Position numbers and translations under genes: made by a program. A stretch of DNA of 64,000 nt from an uncultured Prevotellaceae bacterium (GTDB lineage: Bacteria > Bacteroidota > Bacteroidia > Bacteroidales > Muribaculaceae), in assembly GCA_937898675.1 (NCBI GenBank), contig CALEJB010000009.1, forward strand, positions 32,229 to 96,228, read 5' to 3'. Shown here one piece after another: positions 1-7,556 of the stretch (positions within the stretch are counted from its first letter, which is position 1; each line of letters begins with the position of its first letter). The notes under the pieces are model-generated. The model saw nothing but the letters and a program-made list of their open reading frames with translations, had not been told where the DNA came from and searched no databases.

Positions 1-770
1 AGGTGGACGAGAGGGTAGGTGGCGCCGCGCAGCACGGGCACCGCCATGCCGCCCATGGTCTCGCGGTACAGGCTGTCGTCGATGCTTGGCGCGCCCGCGA
101 CCACGGCCTGGTACTCGCGATGCCGCGCCGCGGCTTGGAGCATCACCGGCAGGTTGTCGCGGATTTCCTTGACGCGCGAGCCCGGCACAAGGGCGATGAT
201 GGGCTGTGACGACAGGCCGTGCTGCCCAATGAAGCGGCCAAAGTCGGGAAACTCCGTGCTGGCCTGGGCCACCTCTTGCACCGTGGGGTTGCCCACATAG
301 GTGGCCGTGTAGCCGTGCTGACGGTACCACGCCGGCTCAAACGGCAGGATGCTGTACATGCGGTCCACATAGCGGCGGATGCTCTTGACGCGCCACTGTT
401 TCCACACCCACACCTTGGGCGAGATGAACCAGTGCACGGCAATGCCGCGGCTGTGGGCAAATTTGGCGACCTTGAGGTTGAACGACGGGTAATCGACCAG
501 GACCACCGCATCGGGCCGCCATTGGTCTATCGCCTTTTTTGCCACACCCAAGAAACCTAGAATCTTGTTCAGATGCTTGATGACCTCGACAAAGCCCATA
601 TAGGCCATGTCGCGGTAGTGGATAATGGGCTGGACGCCAGCCTGCCCGGCCATCAGGTCGCCGCCCAGCAAGCGGAACTCGGCCTGCGGGTCGCGCTGCT
701 TGAGCGAGGCGATGAGGTGCGAGGCATGCAGGTCGCCCGAGGCCTCGCCGGCGATGAGGAAATATTTCAT
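1..770 (-). CDS. lpxB: Lipid-A-disaccharide synthase, 3' end beyond window
   Basis: LpxB joins UDP-2,3-diacylglucosamine and lipid X to form the lipid A disaccharide at the inner membrane. The frame opens MKYFLIAGEASGDLHAS, the family's N-terminal signature, and continues through GGDLMAGQG-like and FISPKVWVWK stretches typical of LpxB. About 256 codons are visible and the frame is still open at base 1, so the C-terminal part is missing from the window. Its ATG overlaps the folA stop codon by four bases (ATGA), so translational coupling to folA is likely. It is the third gene of a thyA-folA-lpxB run. The assignment rests on motifs read directly and is secure; only the end is unknown. Confidence 0.93.
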   Translation of the reverse strand, partial: MKYFLIAGEASGDLHASHLIASLKQRDPQAEFRLLGGDLMAGQAGVQPIIHYRDMAYMGFVEVIKHLNKILGFLGVAKKAIDQWRPDAVVLVDYPSFNLKVAKFAHSRGIAVHWFISPKVWVWKQWRVKSIRRYVDRMYSILPFEPAWYRQHGYTATYVGNPTVQEVAQASTEFPDFGRFIGQHGLSSQPIIALVPGSRVKEIRDNLPVMLQAAARHREYQAVVAGAPSIDDSLYRETMGGMAVPVLRGATYPLVH

Positions 771-1273
771 GGCTGATGGCGGCGTTTGAGGGTGATGAAG
801 TCAAACTCGTAGGCGTTGCGGTGGTCGCTGGCGTGGTACTCGCGCTCCACTTCTTCCCACTCGTCGAGGTCGAGCGCGGGAAAAAAGGCGTCGGCCCCGG
901 CCCAGCGTGCGTTGATGCGTGTCAGGTGCAGCACCTCGACGAGCGGCAGCGCCTCGGCATAGACCGATGCCCCGCCGATGATGAAAACCGTGTCGGTCGG
1001 GGCGGCGGCAATGGCCTCATCAAGGCTGTGCACCGTTGTAACGCCCGGATATTGCCAGGCGGCATTGCCGGTAATCACGATGTTGTGGCGCCCGGGCAGC
1101 GGGCGGCGCGGGAACGACTCAAAGGTCTTGCGCCCCATGACCATGCTGTGGCCCATGGTCACCTGCTTGAAGTGGCGCATGTCGGCAGGCAGGTGGCACA
1201 GCAGGTTGCCCTGGCGCCCGATGCCCCAGTCGCTGGCCACCGCCACGATGGCTTGTATGGATTTGTCGCTCAT
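767..1273 (-). CDS. folA: Dihydrofolate reductase
   Basis: Reduces dihydrofolate to tetrahydrofolate with NADPH and regenerates the cofactor oxidised by the neighbouring ThyA. The 168-residue protein has the usual DHFR length and order: IVAVASDWGIGRQGNLLCHLP at the N-terminus, MGRKTFESFP in the NADPH region, and FIIGGASVYAEAL further on. I start at the ATG at 1273; a GTG codon lies directly before it at 1276 and would add one residue. The gap to thyA upstream is 20 nt and the stop overlaps the lpxB start, so the three genes are probably co-transcribed. Pairing thyA with folA is common in bacteria and supports both calls. Confidence 0.95.
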   Translation of the reverse strand: MSDKSIQAIVAVASDWGIGRQGNLLCHLPADMRHFKQVTMGHSMVMGRKTFESFPRRPLPGRHNIVITGNAAWQYPGVTTVHSLDEAIAAAPTDTVFIIGGASVYAEALPLVEVLHLTRINARWAGADAFFPALDLDEWEEVEREYHASDHRNAYEFDFITLKRRHQP

Positions 1274-1293
1274 CACAGTCAGGTTTTTTAGCG

Positions 1294-2088
1294 TTAAACC
1301 GACACCTCGCCCTTGATGGCGGGCCAGGGGTCATAGCCCTCGAGGGTGAAGTCCTCATACTTGTAGTCGTCGATGCGCTTCACCTCGGGGTTGAGCGTCA
1401 TGCGGGGCAGCGGGCGCGGCGCGCGCGACAGCTGCTCACGGACTTGCTCAAAGTGGTTGCGGTAGATGTGCGCGTCGCCAAAGGTGTGGACAAATTCGCC
1501 CGCCTCCAGGCCCGTGACATGGGCGGTCATCATCAACAGCAGTGCATAGGACGCGATGTTGAACGGCACGCCCAGAAACAGGTCGGCGCTGCGCTGGTAG
1601 AGTTGCAGGCTCAACTTGCCGTCGGCGACATAGAACTGGAACAGCGAGTGGCACGGCGGCAGCTTCATCGTCGGCACCTCGGCCACGTTCCAGGCGCTCA
1701 CCATCATGCGGCGGCTGTCGGGCGTGTGGGTGATTTGGTCGATTACCTGGGCTATCTGGTCGATGGCGCCGCCGTTGCCGTCGGGCCAGGCGCGCCACTG
1801 GCTGCCGTACACGGGACCCAGGTCGCCGTTCTCGTCGGCCCACTCGTTCCAGATGCGCACGCCGTGCTCCTGCAGCCAGCGCACGTTGGTGTCGCCGCGC
1901 AAAAACCACAGCAGCTCGTAGATGATGGACTTCAAGTGCACCTTCTTGGTCGTCAGCAGCGGGAAGCCGTCGGCCAGGTTGCAGCGCAGCTGGTAGCCAA
2001 ACACGCTGCGCGTGCCCGTACCCGTGCGGTCTTCCTTGTCAATGCCGTGCTCCATCACATGGCGCACCAGGTCAAGATATTGCTTCAT
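1294..2088 (-). CDS. thyA: Thymidylate synthase
   Basis: Converts dUMP to dTMP with methylene-tetrahydrofolate and yields dihydrofolate, the FolA substrate. The 264-residue protein matches the family length exactly. The nucleophile lies in PPCHSLFQFYV with cysteine at residue 146, and the SADLFLGVPFNIASYALL and GDAHIYRNH segments are present. An upstream in-frame extension to 2364 exists, but it runs through repeat DNA and resembles no ThyA, so I use the ATG at 2088 that gives MKQYLDLVRHVMEHG. A TAACTTTG promoter element lies 24 bases upstream on the minus strand. It is first gene of the thyA-folA-lpxB run. Confidence 0.97.
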   Translation of the reverse strand: MKQYLDLVRHVMEHGIDKEDRTGTGTRSVFGYQLRCNLADGFPLLTTKKVHLKSIIYELLWFLRGDTNVRWLQEHGVRIWNEWADENGDLGPVYGSQWRAWPDGNGGAIDQIAQVIDQITHTPDSRRMMVSAWNVAEVPTMKLPPCHSLFQFYVADGKLSLQLYQRSADLFLGVPFNIASYALLLMMTAHVTGLEAGEFVHTFGDAHIYRNHFEQVREQLSRAPRPLPRMTLNPEVKRIDDYKYEDFTLEGYDPWPAIKGEVSV

Positions 2089-2111
2089 GATTGTTGATGG
2101 TTTATCGGGCA

Positions 2112-2119
2112 CAAAGTTA
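2112..2119 (-). promoter_or_regulatory. Promoter -7 element for thyA
   Basis: On the minus strand this reads TAACTTTG, a match to the Bacteroidetes -7 consensus TAnnTTTG. It sits 24 bases before the thyA ATG. No good -33 TTTG is seen at the expected distance, so the call rests on one box and its position. Confidence 0.5.
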
Positions 2120-2255
2120 TAAAAAAAATCAATGACACAGCAGCTGGCCCATGGAATTATATGATGGCCCCCTATCCCCCCACGCCCCCACGGGCACCGC
2201 GGCCCATAGACCCGGACAGCATGGAGAGATGGCCAGAGCAGGCTGGGGACCCGCA

Positions 2256-2441
2256 CAAGGCCGGCGGCCTTGACCTGAAGAAAACCCCATGGCGAGCAGG
2301 TCGGAGACCTGGGTGGCATGGGGTAGAGGCGGCCATCAGAACCGGGCCTCGTAGAGGGCCACACGCCGTGGCAGATTCTTGACTCGGCTCACTGGCCGTG
2401 CATTGTCCCGCGGGCGCGGGCTGAAAGTCCGCGATTTGCTG
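2256..2441. repeat. Intergenic repeat cluster, family 1 (copy A)
   Basis: This gene-free stretch between thyA and argR holds three modules found elsewhere in the window. Bases 2256-2323 closely match 33761-33829. Bases 2355-2378 are identical over 24 bases to 54010-54033. Bases 2421-2440 match 24902-24921 and resemble 49261-49280. Several short inverted repeats (for example ggcc-rich palindromes) suggest folded RNA or DNA. Open frames across it on both strands have no recognisable protein character and I treat them as spurious. The flanks, 2120-2255 and 2442-2523, show nothing further. Confidence 0.6.
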
Positions 2442-2523
2442 CAGCGCTTTGTTCCTCCATGGGCGACGCAGGCTCATAATTTGGTTGAAAATTGATTTTT
2501 TCCAAAAATATTCAATAAATATG

Positions 2524-2554
2524 TTGTTTTGTTGGGATATTGTGAGTAACTTTG
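2524..2554 (+). promoter_or_regulatory. Promoter for argR
   Basis: A TTG at 2524-2526, a 20-base spacer and TAACTTTG at 2547-2554 fit the Bacteroidetes consensus. The argR ATG follows 34 bases later. AT-rich sequence with an ATTCA half-site lies just upstream (around 2505-2515); it could be part of an ARG box, but a full palindrome is not evident. Confidence 0.55.
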
Positions 2555-2588
2555 CAAATCATAACAGAAATTCAAACATTTATTTCCT

Positions 2589-3149
2589 ATGATTGACGAG
2601 CCTACAAACAAGAAACCCAGAAAAAAGAAAGCATTAGTGAAGAAGAAACGTGACCGTTTACAGTTGATTGCCGATTTGATTAAGACAAACTGCATCGGCA
2701 GCCAGAGCGAGTTGGCCGAGATGCTGTCCCAGCACAACATCAAGGTGACCCAAGCCACGCTGTCGCGCGACCTGAAGGCATTGAAAATCTCCAAGGTGGC
2801 CACCGACCGCAACACCTACATGTACATCATCCCCGACAGCAATGAGCTGCAGGACAGGCTGCTGAGCATGCGCCAGACCGATGCCCACGCTGCCAAGCAG
2901 GTGGGGCTGGTATCCATCAACTTCTCGGGCAACCTGGCCGTCATCAAGACGCGCAACGGCTATGCTCCGGGCCTGGCCTATGACATCGACATGAGCCGTC
3001 CGCCCGAGATTTTGGGCACCATCGCCGGCGCCGACACCGTGGTCGCCATCCTCGCCGAGGGGGTTACCCACGAGCAGGCCTTGGCCACATTTAAGCAGTT
3101 CATGCCCAAACAGGGGCTTGTCAACACATTAGGCGGGTCTGATGATTAA
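2589..3149 (+). CDS. argR: Arginine repressor family regulator, divergent effector site
   Basis: ArgR hexamers bind L-arginine and operators of arginine genes. The 186-residue protein has the winged-helix domain (SQSELAEMLSQHNIKVTQ then ATLSRDLKALKI, about residues 38-72) and the C-terminal oligomerisation domain (NLAVIKTRNGYAPGLAYDID, about 118-137). Two features are odd. The N-terminus carries about 25 extra residues rich in lysine. The arginine-binding signature, normally GTIAGDDT, reads GTIAGADT here, so the first of the two effector-binding aspartates is alanine. The stop overlaps the next gene by 8 bases, so the pair is translationally coupled. DNA binding looks intact; arginine sensing may be weakened or changed (inference). 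Confidence 0.88.
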   Translation: MIDEPTNKKPRKKKALVKKKRDRLQLIADLIKTNCIGSQSELAEMLSQHNIKVTQATLSRDLKALKISKVATDRNTYMYIIPDSNELQDRLLSMRQTDAHAAKQVGLVSINFSGNLAVIKTRNGYAPGLAYDIDMSRPPEILGTIAGADTVVAILAEGVTHEQALATFKQFMPKQGLVNTLGGSDD

Positions 3150-4074
3150 CGTTGGCGTCATCGGTTGTGGCATGTTGCCGGCGGCCGAACTGATAAGGAT
3201 TCTCATCAACCATCCCGATGTGGATCTCAAGTGGGTTGCCGACGGATGCTCACACGGCAAGCGTCTCGACGCCGTCGTGCCGGGCATTGTGGGCGAATGT
3301 GACCTTGAGGTGACCGACGAGGCTCCGCTCGACGATGTGGATGTGGTGTACGTGTGCGGCAGCCGTGAGCAGGCGGCAAGCCGCCTGCGGGCCATGACCG
3401 TGCCCGATGGCCTGCGCGTCATCGACCTGGGCGGGTGCCACAATCTGGACCATGGCGAGGGCAGCCCGTGGACCTACGGCCTGAGCGAGATGCAGCGCCG
3501 TGTGCTCGTGCACGACGCGCGCCTGGTGACCGTGCCCGGCAATGCCGCCGCGGCATCGTTGCTGGCCCTCATGCCGCTGGCCCGCAACCTGCTCATCAAC
3601 AGCCCCGTCGAGCTGTGCGTGGCCATGGGCAGCACCGCCCGCTGCGATGACCGCGAGGCGTGGGCCGACGACCAGCGCCGCGAGGTGGCGTCAGCCCTGG
3701 GCGCTTGCCAGGCCAGTTTTGGGCAGCCTGTGACGATGACCGTCGTCCCGCATGACCAGCGCAGGGCACTGGCGGTGACGGCACGCCTCCAGTGCGCCGT
3801 CGAGGCCGCCATGGTGAGCGAACTGTATGAGCGCTACTACGATGACCACAACTTTGTGTTCATCGTTGACCGCCCCGTCACTGCCGCCGACGTCGAGAAC
3901 ACCAACAAGTGCCTGCTGCGCCTCTGCAAGGACGACGCCACCGGGCTACTCACCGTCGAGGCCATGATGGACGTCTTGCTCAAGGGCTGTGCCGGCAACG
4001 CTGTCCATGCCATGAACCTCATGTTCGGGCTGCATGAGCGCGTGGGCCTTGCCCTGAAGGCCACCGGATGCTGA
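3142..4074 (+). CDS. ArgC-like protein lacking the catalytic cysteine
   Basis: The 310-residue protein aligns by eye with N-acetyl-gamma-glutamyl-phosphate reductase along its length: AAELIRILINHPDVDL at the start, TNKCLLRL, LLKGCAGNAVHAMNLMFGL and a GLxLKATGC end. Key sites are altered. The family motif PGC, which holds the catalytic cysteine, reads PGN with asparagine at residue 134 (codon aat at 3541). The glycine-rich NADP loop, usually GGAGYTAG, reads GCGMLPAA. Enzyme activity as an ArgC reductase is therefore unlikely. No frameshift or stop is present, so the gene is maintained. It overlaps argR by 8 bases; argG and argD, which often accompany argC in Bacteroidales, are not adjacent. 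It may be a pseudoenzyme or regulator partner (inference). Confidence 0.75.
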   Translation: MINVGVIGCGMLPAAELIRILINHPDVDLKWVADGCSHGKRLDAVVPGIVGECDLEVTDEAPLDDVDVVYVCGSREQAASRLRAMTVPDGLRVIDLGGCHNLDHGEGSPWTYGLSEMQRRVLVHDARLVTVPGNAAAASLLALMPLARNLLINSPVELCVAMGSTARCDDREAWADDQRREVASALGACQASFGQPVTMTVVPHDQRRALAVTARLQCAVEAAMVSELYERYYDDHNFVFIVDRPVTAADVENTNKCLLRLCKDDATGLLTVEAMMDVLLKGCAGNAVHAMNLMFGLHERVGLALKATGC

Positions 4075-4155
4075 CGGTGCTCAACACTCATACATTATAT
4101 ATAATATAAATACAACATCACTTTTCTACACAACTTTTCAAAACCATTACTCATC

Positions 4156-4518
4156 ATGTCAGTCAATAAAGTCATACTTTTGGGCCGTGTGGGTAAAGAC
4201 CCTGATGTGCGCTACATTGCACAAGGCCAGCCCGTTGCGTCGTTCACTCTCGCCACCACCGACAGGGCGTACACCAACGCCAACGGCACCCAGGTGCCCG
4301 AGCGCACCGAGTGGCACAACATCGTGATGTGGGGCAAGAACGCCGAGGTCGCCGAGCGCTACATCCGCAAGGGCACACAGATTTACCTCGAGGGCCGTCT
4401 GCGCACCCGCATGTGGGAGGACCGCAACCAGGTGAAGCGCTACACCACCGAGGTGTATGTGGACACGTTTGAACTGCTGGCCCGCCCCCGCAACGACCAG
4501 CAGGCCGCCGCACAGTGA
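4156..4518 (+). CDS. ssb: Single-stranded DNA-binding protein, short form
   Basis: Binds single-stranded DNA as an OB-fold tetramer in replication and repair. The OB domain is complete (MSVNKVILLGRVGKDPDVRY, then ERTEWHNIVMWGKNAEVAE and IYLEGRLRTRMW). At 120 residues it is short: it ends NDQQAAAQ immediately after the fold and lacks the acidic DDxPF-type tip that recruits partner proteins in most SSBs. This could be a second SSB paralogue rather than the main one. It lies 81 bases after the argC-like gene, with AT-rich DNA between, and is followed by a strong hairpin shared with manC. Confidence 0.92.
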   Translation: MSVNKVILLGRVGKDPDVRYIAQGQPVASFTLATTDRAYTNANGTQVPERTEWHNIVMWGKNAEVAERYIRKGTQIYLEGRLRTRMWEDRNQVKRYTTEVYVDTFELLARPRNDQQAAAQ

Positions 4519-4550
4519 CGCGGCGCCATCCGTCCAAAAAAATAAGAAAC

Positions 4551-4587
4551 AGCACAGTCCCGCCGGCAGCACCGGCGGGACTGTGCT
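4551..4587. terminator. Bidirectional intrinsic terminator between ssb and manC
   Basis: A perfect 16-bp inverted repeat (4551-4566 and 4572-4587) encloses a 5-base loop. On the minus strand it is followed by a T-rich run (complement of 4536-4549), giving a canonical terminator for manC. On the plus strand the following sequence is only moderately T-rich. Confidence 0.85.
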
Positions 4588-4608
4588 TGTGTGTTGTAAA
4601 GCAGTAAA

Positions 4609-5688
4609 TTACAGGTATTTGTCCCCGTACTTGGACTTCACCTCGTTGACATAGAGGCGAATCTTTTGCTCCTCCTCCATGGGGACGATGAGCAGCGCGT
4701 CGTCAATGTCGGCGACGATATATCCCTCCAGGCCCGAGGCCACCAGCAGTTTGTCGCCCTTGAGCGCAACGATGTTGTTGTGGCTGTTGAACATCAGCGC
4801 GTTGCCGTTCTGCGTCACGTTGCCGTCCTCGTTCTTGGGCGAGTTGTCATACAGCGAGCGCCAGGTGCCCAGGTCGTTCCACCCAAAGTTCACCGTCTCG
4901 ACATAGACATTGGGCGCTTTTTCCATCACGGCAAAGTCGATGCTGATGTTGGGGCAGGCGGCAAAATTGGCGTTGATGTACTCCTGCTCCTGCTCGGTGC
5001 CAAAGTAGCCAATGCCTTTCTCAAATATCGTGTTGACCTCTGGCGCACAAGTGCTTAACGCCTTGATGATGCTGTCGGCGGTCCAGAAGAACATGCCCGA
5101 GTTCCAGAAGAATTCGCCCGACTCAAGGAACACCTTGGCCAACTCCTCGTCGGGCTTCTCGGTAAAGGTCTTTACGGCCCAAAAGTTGTCCTCGACGCAC
5201 TCGCCCGCCTGGATGTAGCCATAGCCCGTCTCGGGCCTGCCGGGCTTGATGCCCATGGTCACCAGCGCGTCGTGCGACCCGATGAACTCAAAGGCGCTGT
5301 TGACACATCGTTTGAACTCTTCTACGTTGATAATCAGGTGGTCGCTGGCAGCCACCATAATCTGGGCGTCGGGGTCCAGCGCCTTGATGTGGTGGGCCGC
5401 CCAGGCGATGCACGGCGCCGTGTTGCGGCGTGCGGGCTCAAGCAAAATCTGGCCGGCGCCAATCTCGGGCAGCTGCTCCTCGATGATGGGCCGGTAGGTC
5501 GCGTTGGTGATGACGATGACGTTCTTCACCGGCACGATGTCCTTCACACGGTCAAACGCCATCTGCAGCAGGCTGCGCCCGGTGCCAAAGAAGTCGATGA
5601 ACTGCTTGGGCATCGCGGCCTTGCTGTAGGGCCAAAAACGGCTGCCCACGCCGCCGCACATGATGACGCAATAACGGTTGTTGTTCAT
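4609..5688 (-). CDS. manC: Mannose-1-phosphate guanylyltransferase
   Basis: Makes GDP-mannose from mannose-1-phosphate and GTP for polysaccharide and glycoprotein sugars. The 359-residue protein has the nucleotidyltransferase signature CGGVGSRFWPYSKAAMPKQF near the N-terminus, LEPARRNTAPCIAWAA, the VAASDHLI metal-site region, GYGYIQ and the EKP motif (TFTEKPDEE). It is the short, single-domain form without the phosphomannose isomerase domain of long ManC enzymes. It lies 52 bases after the Lrp gene on the same strand, so they may share a transcript. The terminator at 4551-4587 ends it. Confidence 0.93.
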   Translation of the reverse strand: MNNNRYCVIMCGGVGSRFWPYSKAAMPKQFIDFFGTGRSLLQMAFDRVKDIVPVKNVIVITNATYRPIIEEQLPEIGAGQILLEPARRNTAPCIAWAAHHIKALDPDAQIMVAASDHLIINVEEFKRCVNSAFEFIGSHDALVTMGIKPGRPETGYGYIQAGECVEDNFWAVKTFTEKPDEELAKVFLESGEFFWNSGMFFWTADSIIKALSTCAPEVNTIFEKGIGYFGTEQEQEYINANFAACPNISIDFAVMEKAPNVYVETVNFGWNDLGTWRSLYDNSPKNEDGNVTQNGNALMFNSHNNIVALKGDKLLVASGLEGYIVADIDDALLIVPMEEEQKIRLYVNEVKSKYGDKYL

Positions 5689-5740
5689 GATAATCTGTTT
5701 GATGGGTGTTTTTTTTATAGGGTTAGCCCCTGCCTTCGGG

Positions 5741-6205
5741 TTACATGCCGTAGTTGATGGGCAGGTTGCGGTTGATGCTCTGTTCCAGCGAGATAAGCGT
5801 CTCGGTGGCGGCCACGCCCGGGATGTTCTGGATGCGGTCGTTGACCAGCGTCATCAGGTGCTCGTTGTCGCGTGCATACACCTTAATCATCATCGTGTAG
5901 TGGCCCGTGGTAAAGTGGCATTCCACCACCTCCTTGATTTTCAGCAACTCGGGCACCACGTTGCGGTACATCGAGCCGCGCTCGAGCGTCAGGCCGATGA
6001 ACGTGCAGGTGGAGTAGCCCAGCAGCTTGGGGTTTACGTTGTAGCCCGATCCGGTGATGACGCCCTCGTCGATGAGGCGCTGGATGCGCTGGTGAATCGC
6101 CGCGCGCGACACGCCGCACACCTGGGCGACGTCCTTGCTCGGGATGCGCGCGTTGCCCATGATAATCTCCAGAATCTTTTTGTCAAGTGTATCAATTTTG
6201 TCCAT
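5741..6205 (-). CDS. Lrp/AsnC family transcriptional regulator
   Basis: A feast/famine regulator with an N-terminal helix-turn-helix and a C-terminal effector/oligomerisation (RAM) domain. The 154 residues begin MDKIDTLDKKILEIIMGNAR, followed by the recognition helix region CGVSRAAIHQRIQRLIDEGVI, and end with the RAM fold (TTGHYTMMIKVYARD, then IPGVAATETLISLEQ). It is divergent from the dcw cluster across about 400 bases and upstream of manC. Its effector, probably an amino acid, cannot be named from sequence. A TAAATTTG element 29 bases upstream suggests its own promoter. Confidence 0.92.
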   Translation of the reverse strand: MDKIDTLDKKILEIIMGNARIPSKDVAQVCGVSRAAIHQRIQRLIDEGVITGSGYNVNPKLLGYSTCTFIGLTLERGSMYRNVVPELLKIKEVVECHFTTGHYTMMIKVYARDNEHLMTLVNDRIQNIPGVAATETLISLEQSINRNLPINYGM

Positions 6206-6233
6206 AGAAAATCATTTGATTTGAAGTTTGCCG

Positions 6234-6241
6234 CAAATTTA
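6234..6241 (-). promoter_or_regulatory. Promoter -7 element for the Lrp gene
   Basis: The minus strand reads TAAATTTG, matching TAnnTTTG, 28 bases before the Lrp ATG. The -33 box is not clear. Confidence 0.45.
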
Positions 6242-6531
6242 ACTCATTTTTCTGTATCGGCATGGGATTTGGGGCTAAAATTTTGCCTTTTGATGTCATT
6301 TTGCTATGCTTGGGCGGCCCCTAACCCCTGAAATGGCGCAAAGTGTCACATTTCGTGGCGGCGCCGCCATGCTGCAACGCCAAATGACCCACCCCCAAAA
6401 ATGCGTCCGTTTTTGCACTTGTAAATTTTTGGCAAAATAATTATAACCCATTGATTTACACGACATATAAAGTTATTGACAAAAGCTGTTGATAAAAAAA
6501 GTTTCTATTTTGTAAATTTTTAGCATTTAGG
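6242..6531. other. AT-rich intergenic region upstream of the dcw cluster
   Basis: This stretch between the divergent Lrp gene and rsmH has no coding frame. It becomes strongly AT-rich after 6410, with repeated TTTTTGG and TGTAAATTT strings. mraZ, which often occupies this place in dcw clusters, is absent. Regulatory binding sites are possible, but I see no clear palindrome. Confidence 0.5.
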
Positions 6532-6564
6532 TTTGTAAATTTCGCGAAAAATGTTGTACCTTTG
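6532..6564 (+). promoter_or_regulatory. Promoter of the dcw cluster
   Basis: TTTG at 6532-6535, a 21-base spacer and TACCTTTG at 6557-6564 form a near-consensus Bacteroidetes promoter. A GGAG at 6581-6584 and the rsmH ATG at 6607 follow. Confidence 0.7.
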
Positions 6565-6606
6565 AGGTCCTTAAACGATAGGAGAATAGCATAGCGGCAA
6601 AACGAA

Positions 6607-7545
6607 ATGGAACAAGTGGTTTACCACATACCCGCGTTGCTCGTCGAGAGCATCGACGGACTTGCTATCAAGTCCGATGGCGCCTATGTGGACGTCACCT
6701 TTGGCGGTGGCGGCCACAGCCGTGCCATCATGGAGCGCCTGGGCCCCGGCGGCCGCCTGCTGGGCATGGACCAGGACATGGACGCCTGGGCCAACCGCAT
6801 TGCCGACGACAGGTTTACATTTGCACACGGCAATTTTGCCTATCTCAAGAACTTCCTCCGCTACTACGGGCTGGACCGCGTTGACGGCATCCTTGCCGAC
6901 CTGGGCGTGTCGTTCCACCACTTCGACGACGAGGAGCGCGGCTTCTCGTTCCGCGCCGACGCCCCGCTCGACATGCGCATGAACAGCAACGCCCCGTTCA
7001 CCGCCCGCCAGCTCATCGACACCTACAGCGAGGAGCGCCTGGCCGACGTGCTGTGGCTCTACGGCGAGCTGCGCCAGTCGCGCCGCCTGGCCAGGGCCAT
7101 CGCCAGCGCCCGCCCCATCGCCACCACCGGCCAGCTGGCCAGTGCCGTGCGCCCGCTGCTCAAGCCCTCGCAGGAGAAAAAGGAGCTCTCGATGGTGTTC
7201 CAGGCCCTGCGCATCGAGGTCAACAACGAGCTTGACGTGCTGCGCCGCCTGCTGTCCCAGTCGCTCGAGGTGCTCAATCCCGGCGGCCGCCTCGTCGTCA
7301 TCACCTACCACTCGCTCGAGGACCGCATGGTCAAGAACTTCATGCGCACCGGCAACGTCGAGGGCAGGCAGGATAAGGACTTCTATGGCCGCGTCAACAC
7401 GCCGTGGCGCCTCGTCAACAACAAGGTCATCGCCCCGGGCGCCGACGAGGTGGCCCGCAACCCGCGCTCGCGCAGCGCCAAGCTGCGTGTCGCCGAGCTC
7501 ATCGCTCGCGGCGCCGACAAGTCTAACCCCGATTCCGGCAAATAA
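6607..7545 (+). CDS. rsmH: 16S rRNA (cytosine-1402-N4)-methyltransferase RsmH
   Basis: Methylates N4 of C1402 in the decoding centre of 16S rRNA. The 312-residue protein has the AdoMet site VDVTFGGGGHSRAIM at about residues 30-44, the family motif DAPLDMRMN, and the late segments ALRIEVNNELD and VITYHSLEDRMVKNF. It is the first gene of the cell-wall and division cluster, a place it occupies in many bacteria. The ftsL-like gene follows after 11 bases. The start is set by the GGAG sequence and by homology to the N-terminus (YHIPALLVES). Confidence 0.96.
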   Translation: MEQVVYHIPALLVESIDGLAIKSDGAYVDVTFGGGGHSRAIMERLGPGGRLLGMDQDMDAWANRIADDRFTFAHGNFAYLKNFLRYYGLDRVDGILADLGVSFHHFDDEERGFSFRADAPLDMRMNSNAPFTARQLIDTYSEERLADVLWLYGELRQSRRLARAIASARPIATTGQLASAVRPLLKPSQEKKELSMVFQALRIEVNNELDVLRRLLSQSLEVLNPGGRLVVITYHSLEDRMVKNFMRTGNVEGRQDKDFYGRVNTPWRLVNNKVIAPGADEVARNPRSRSAKLRVAELIARGADKSNPDSGK

Positions 7546-7556
7546 CATTTCGGACC

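Noticed and set aside
2172..2477. Open frames on both strands between thyA and argR
   Set aside because: They lie entirely in dispersed repeat DNA, and similar translated strings come from other repeat copies.
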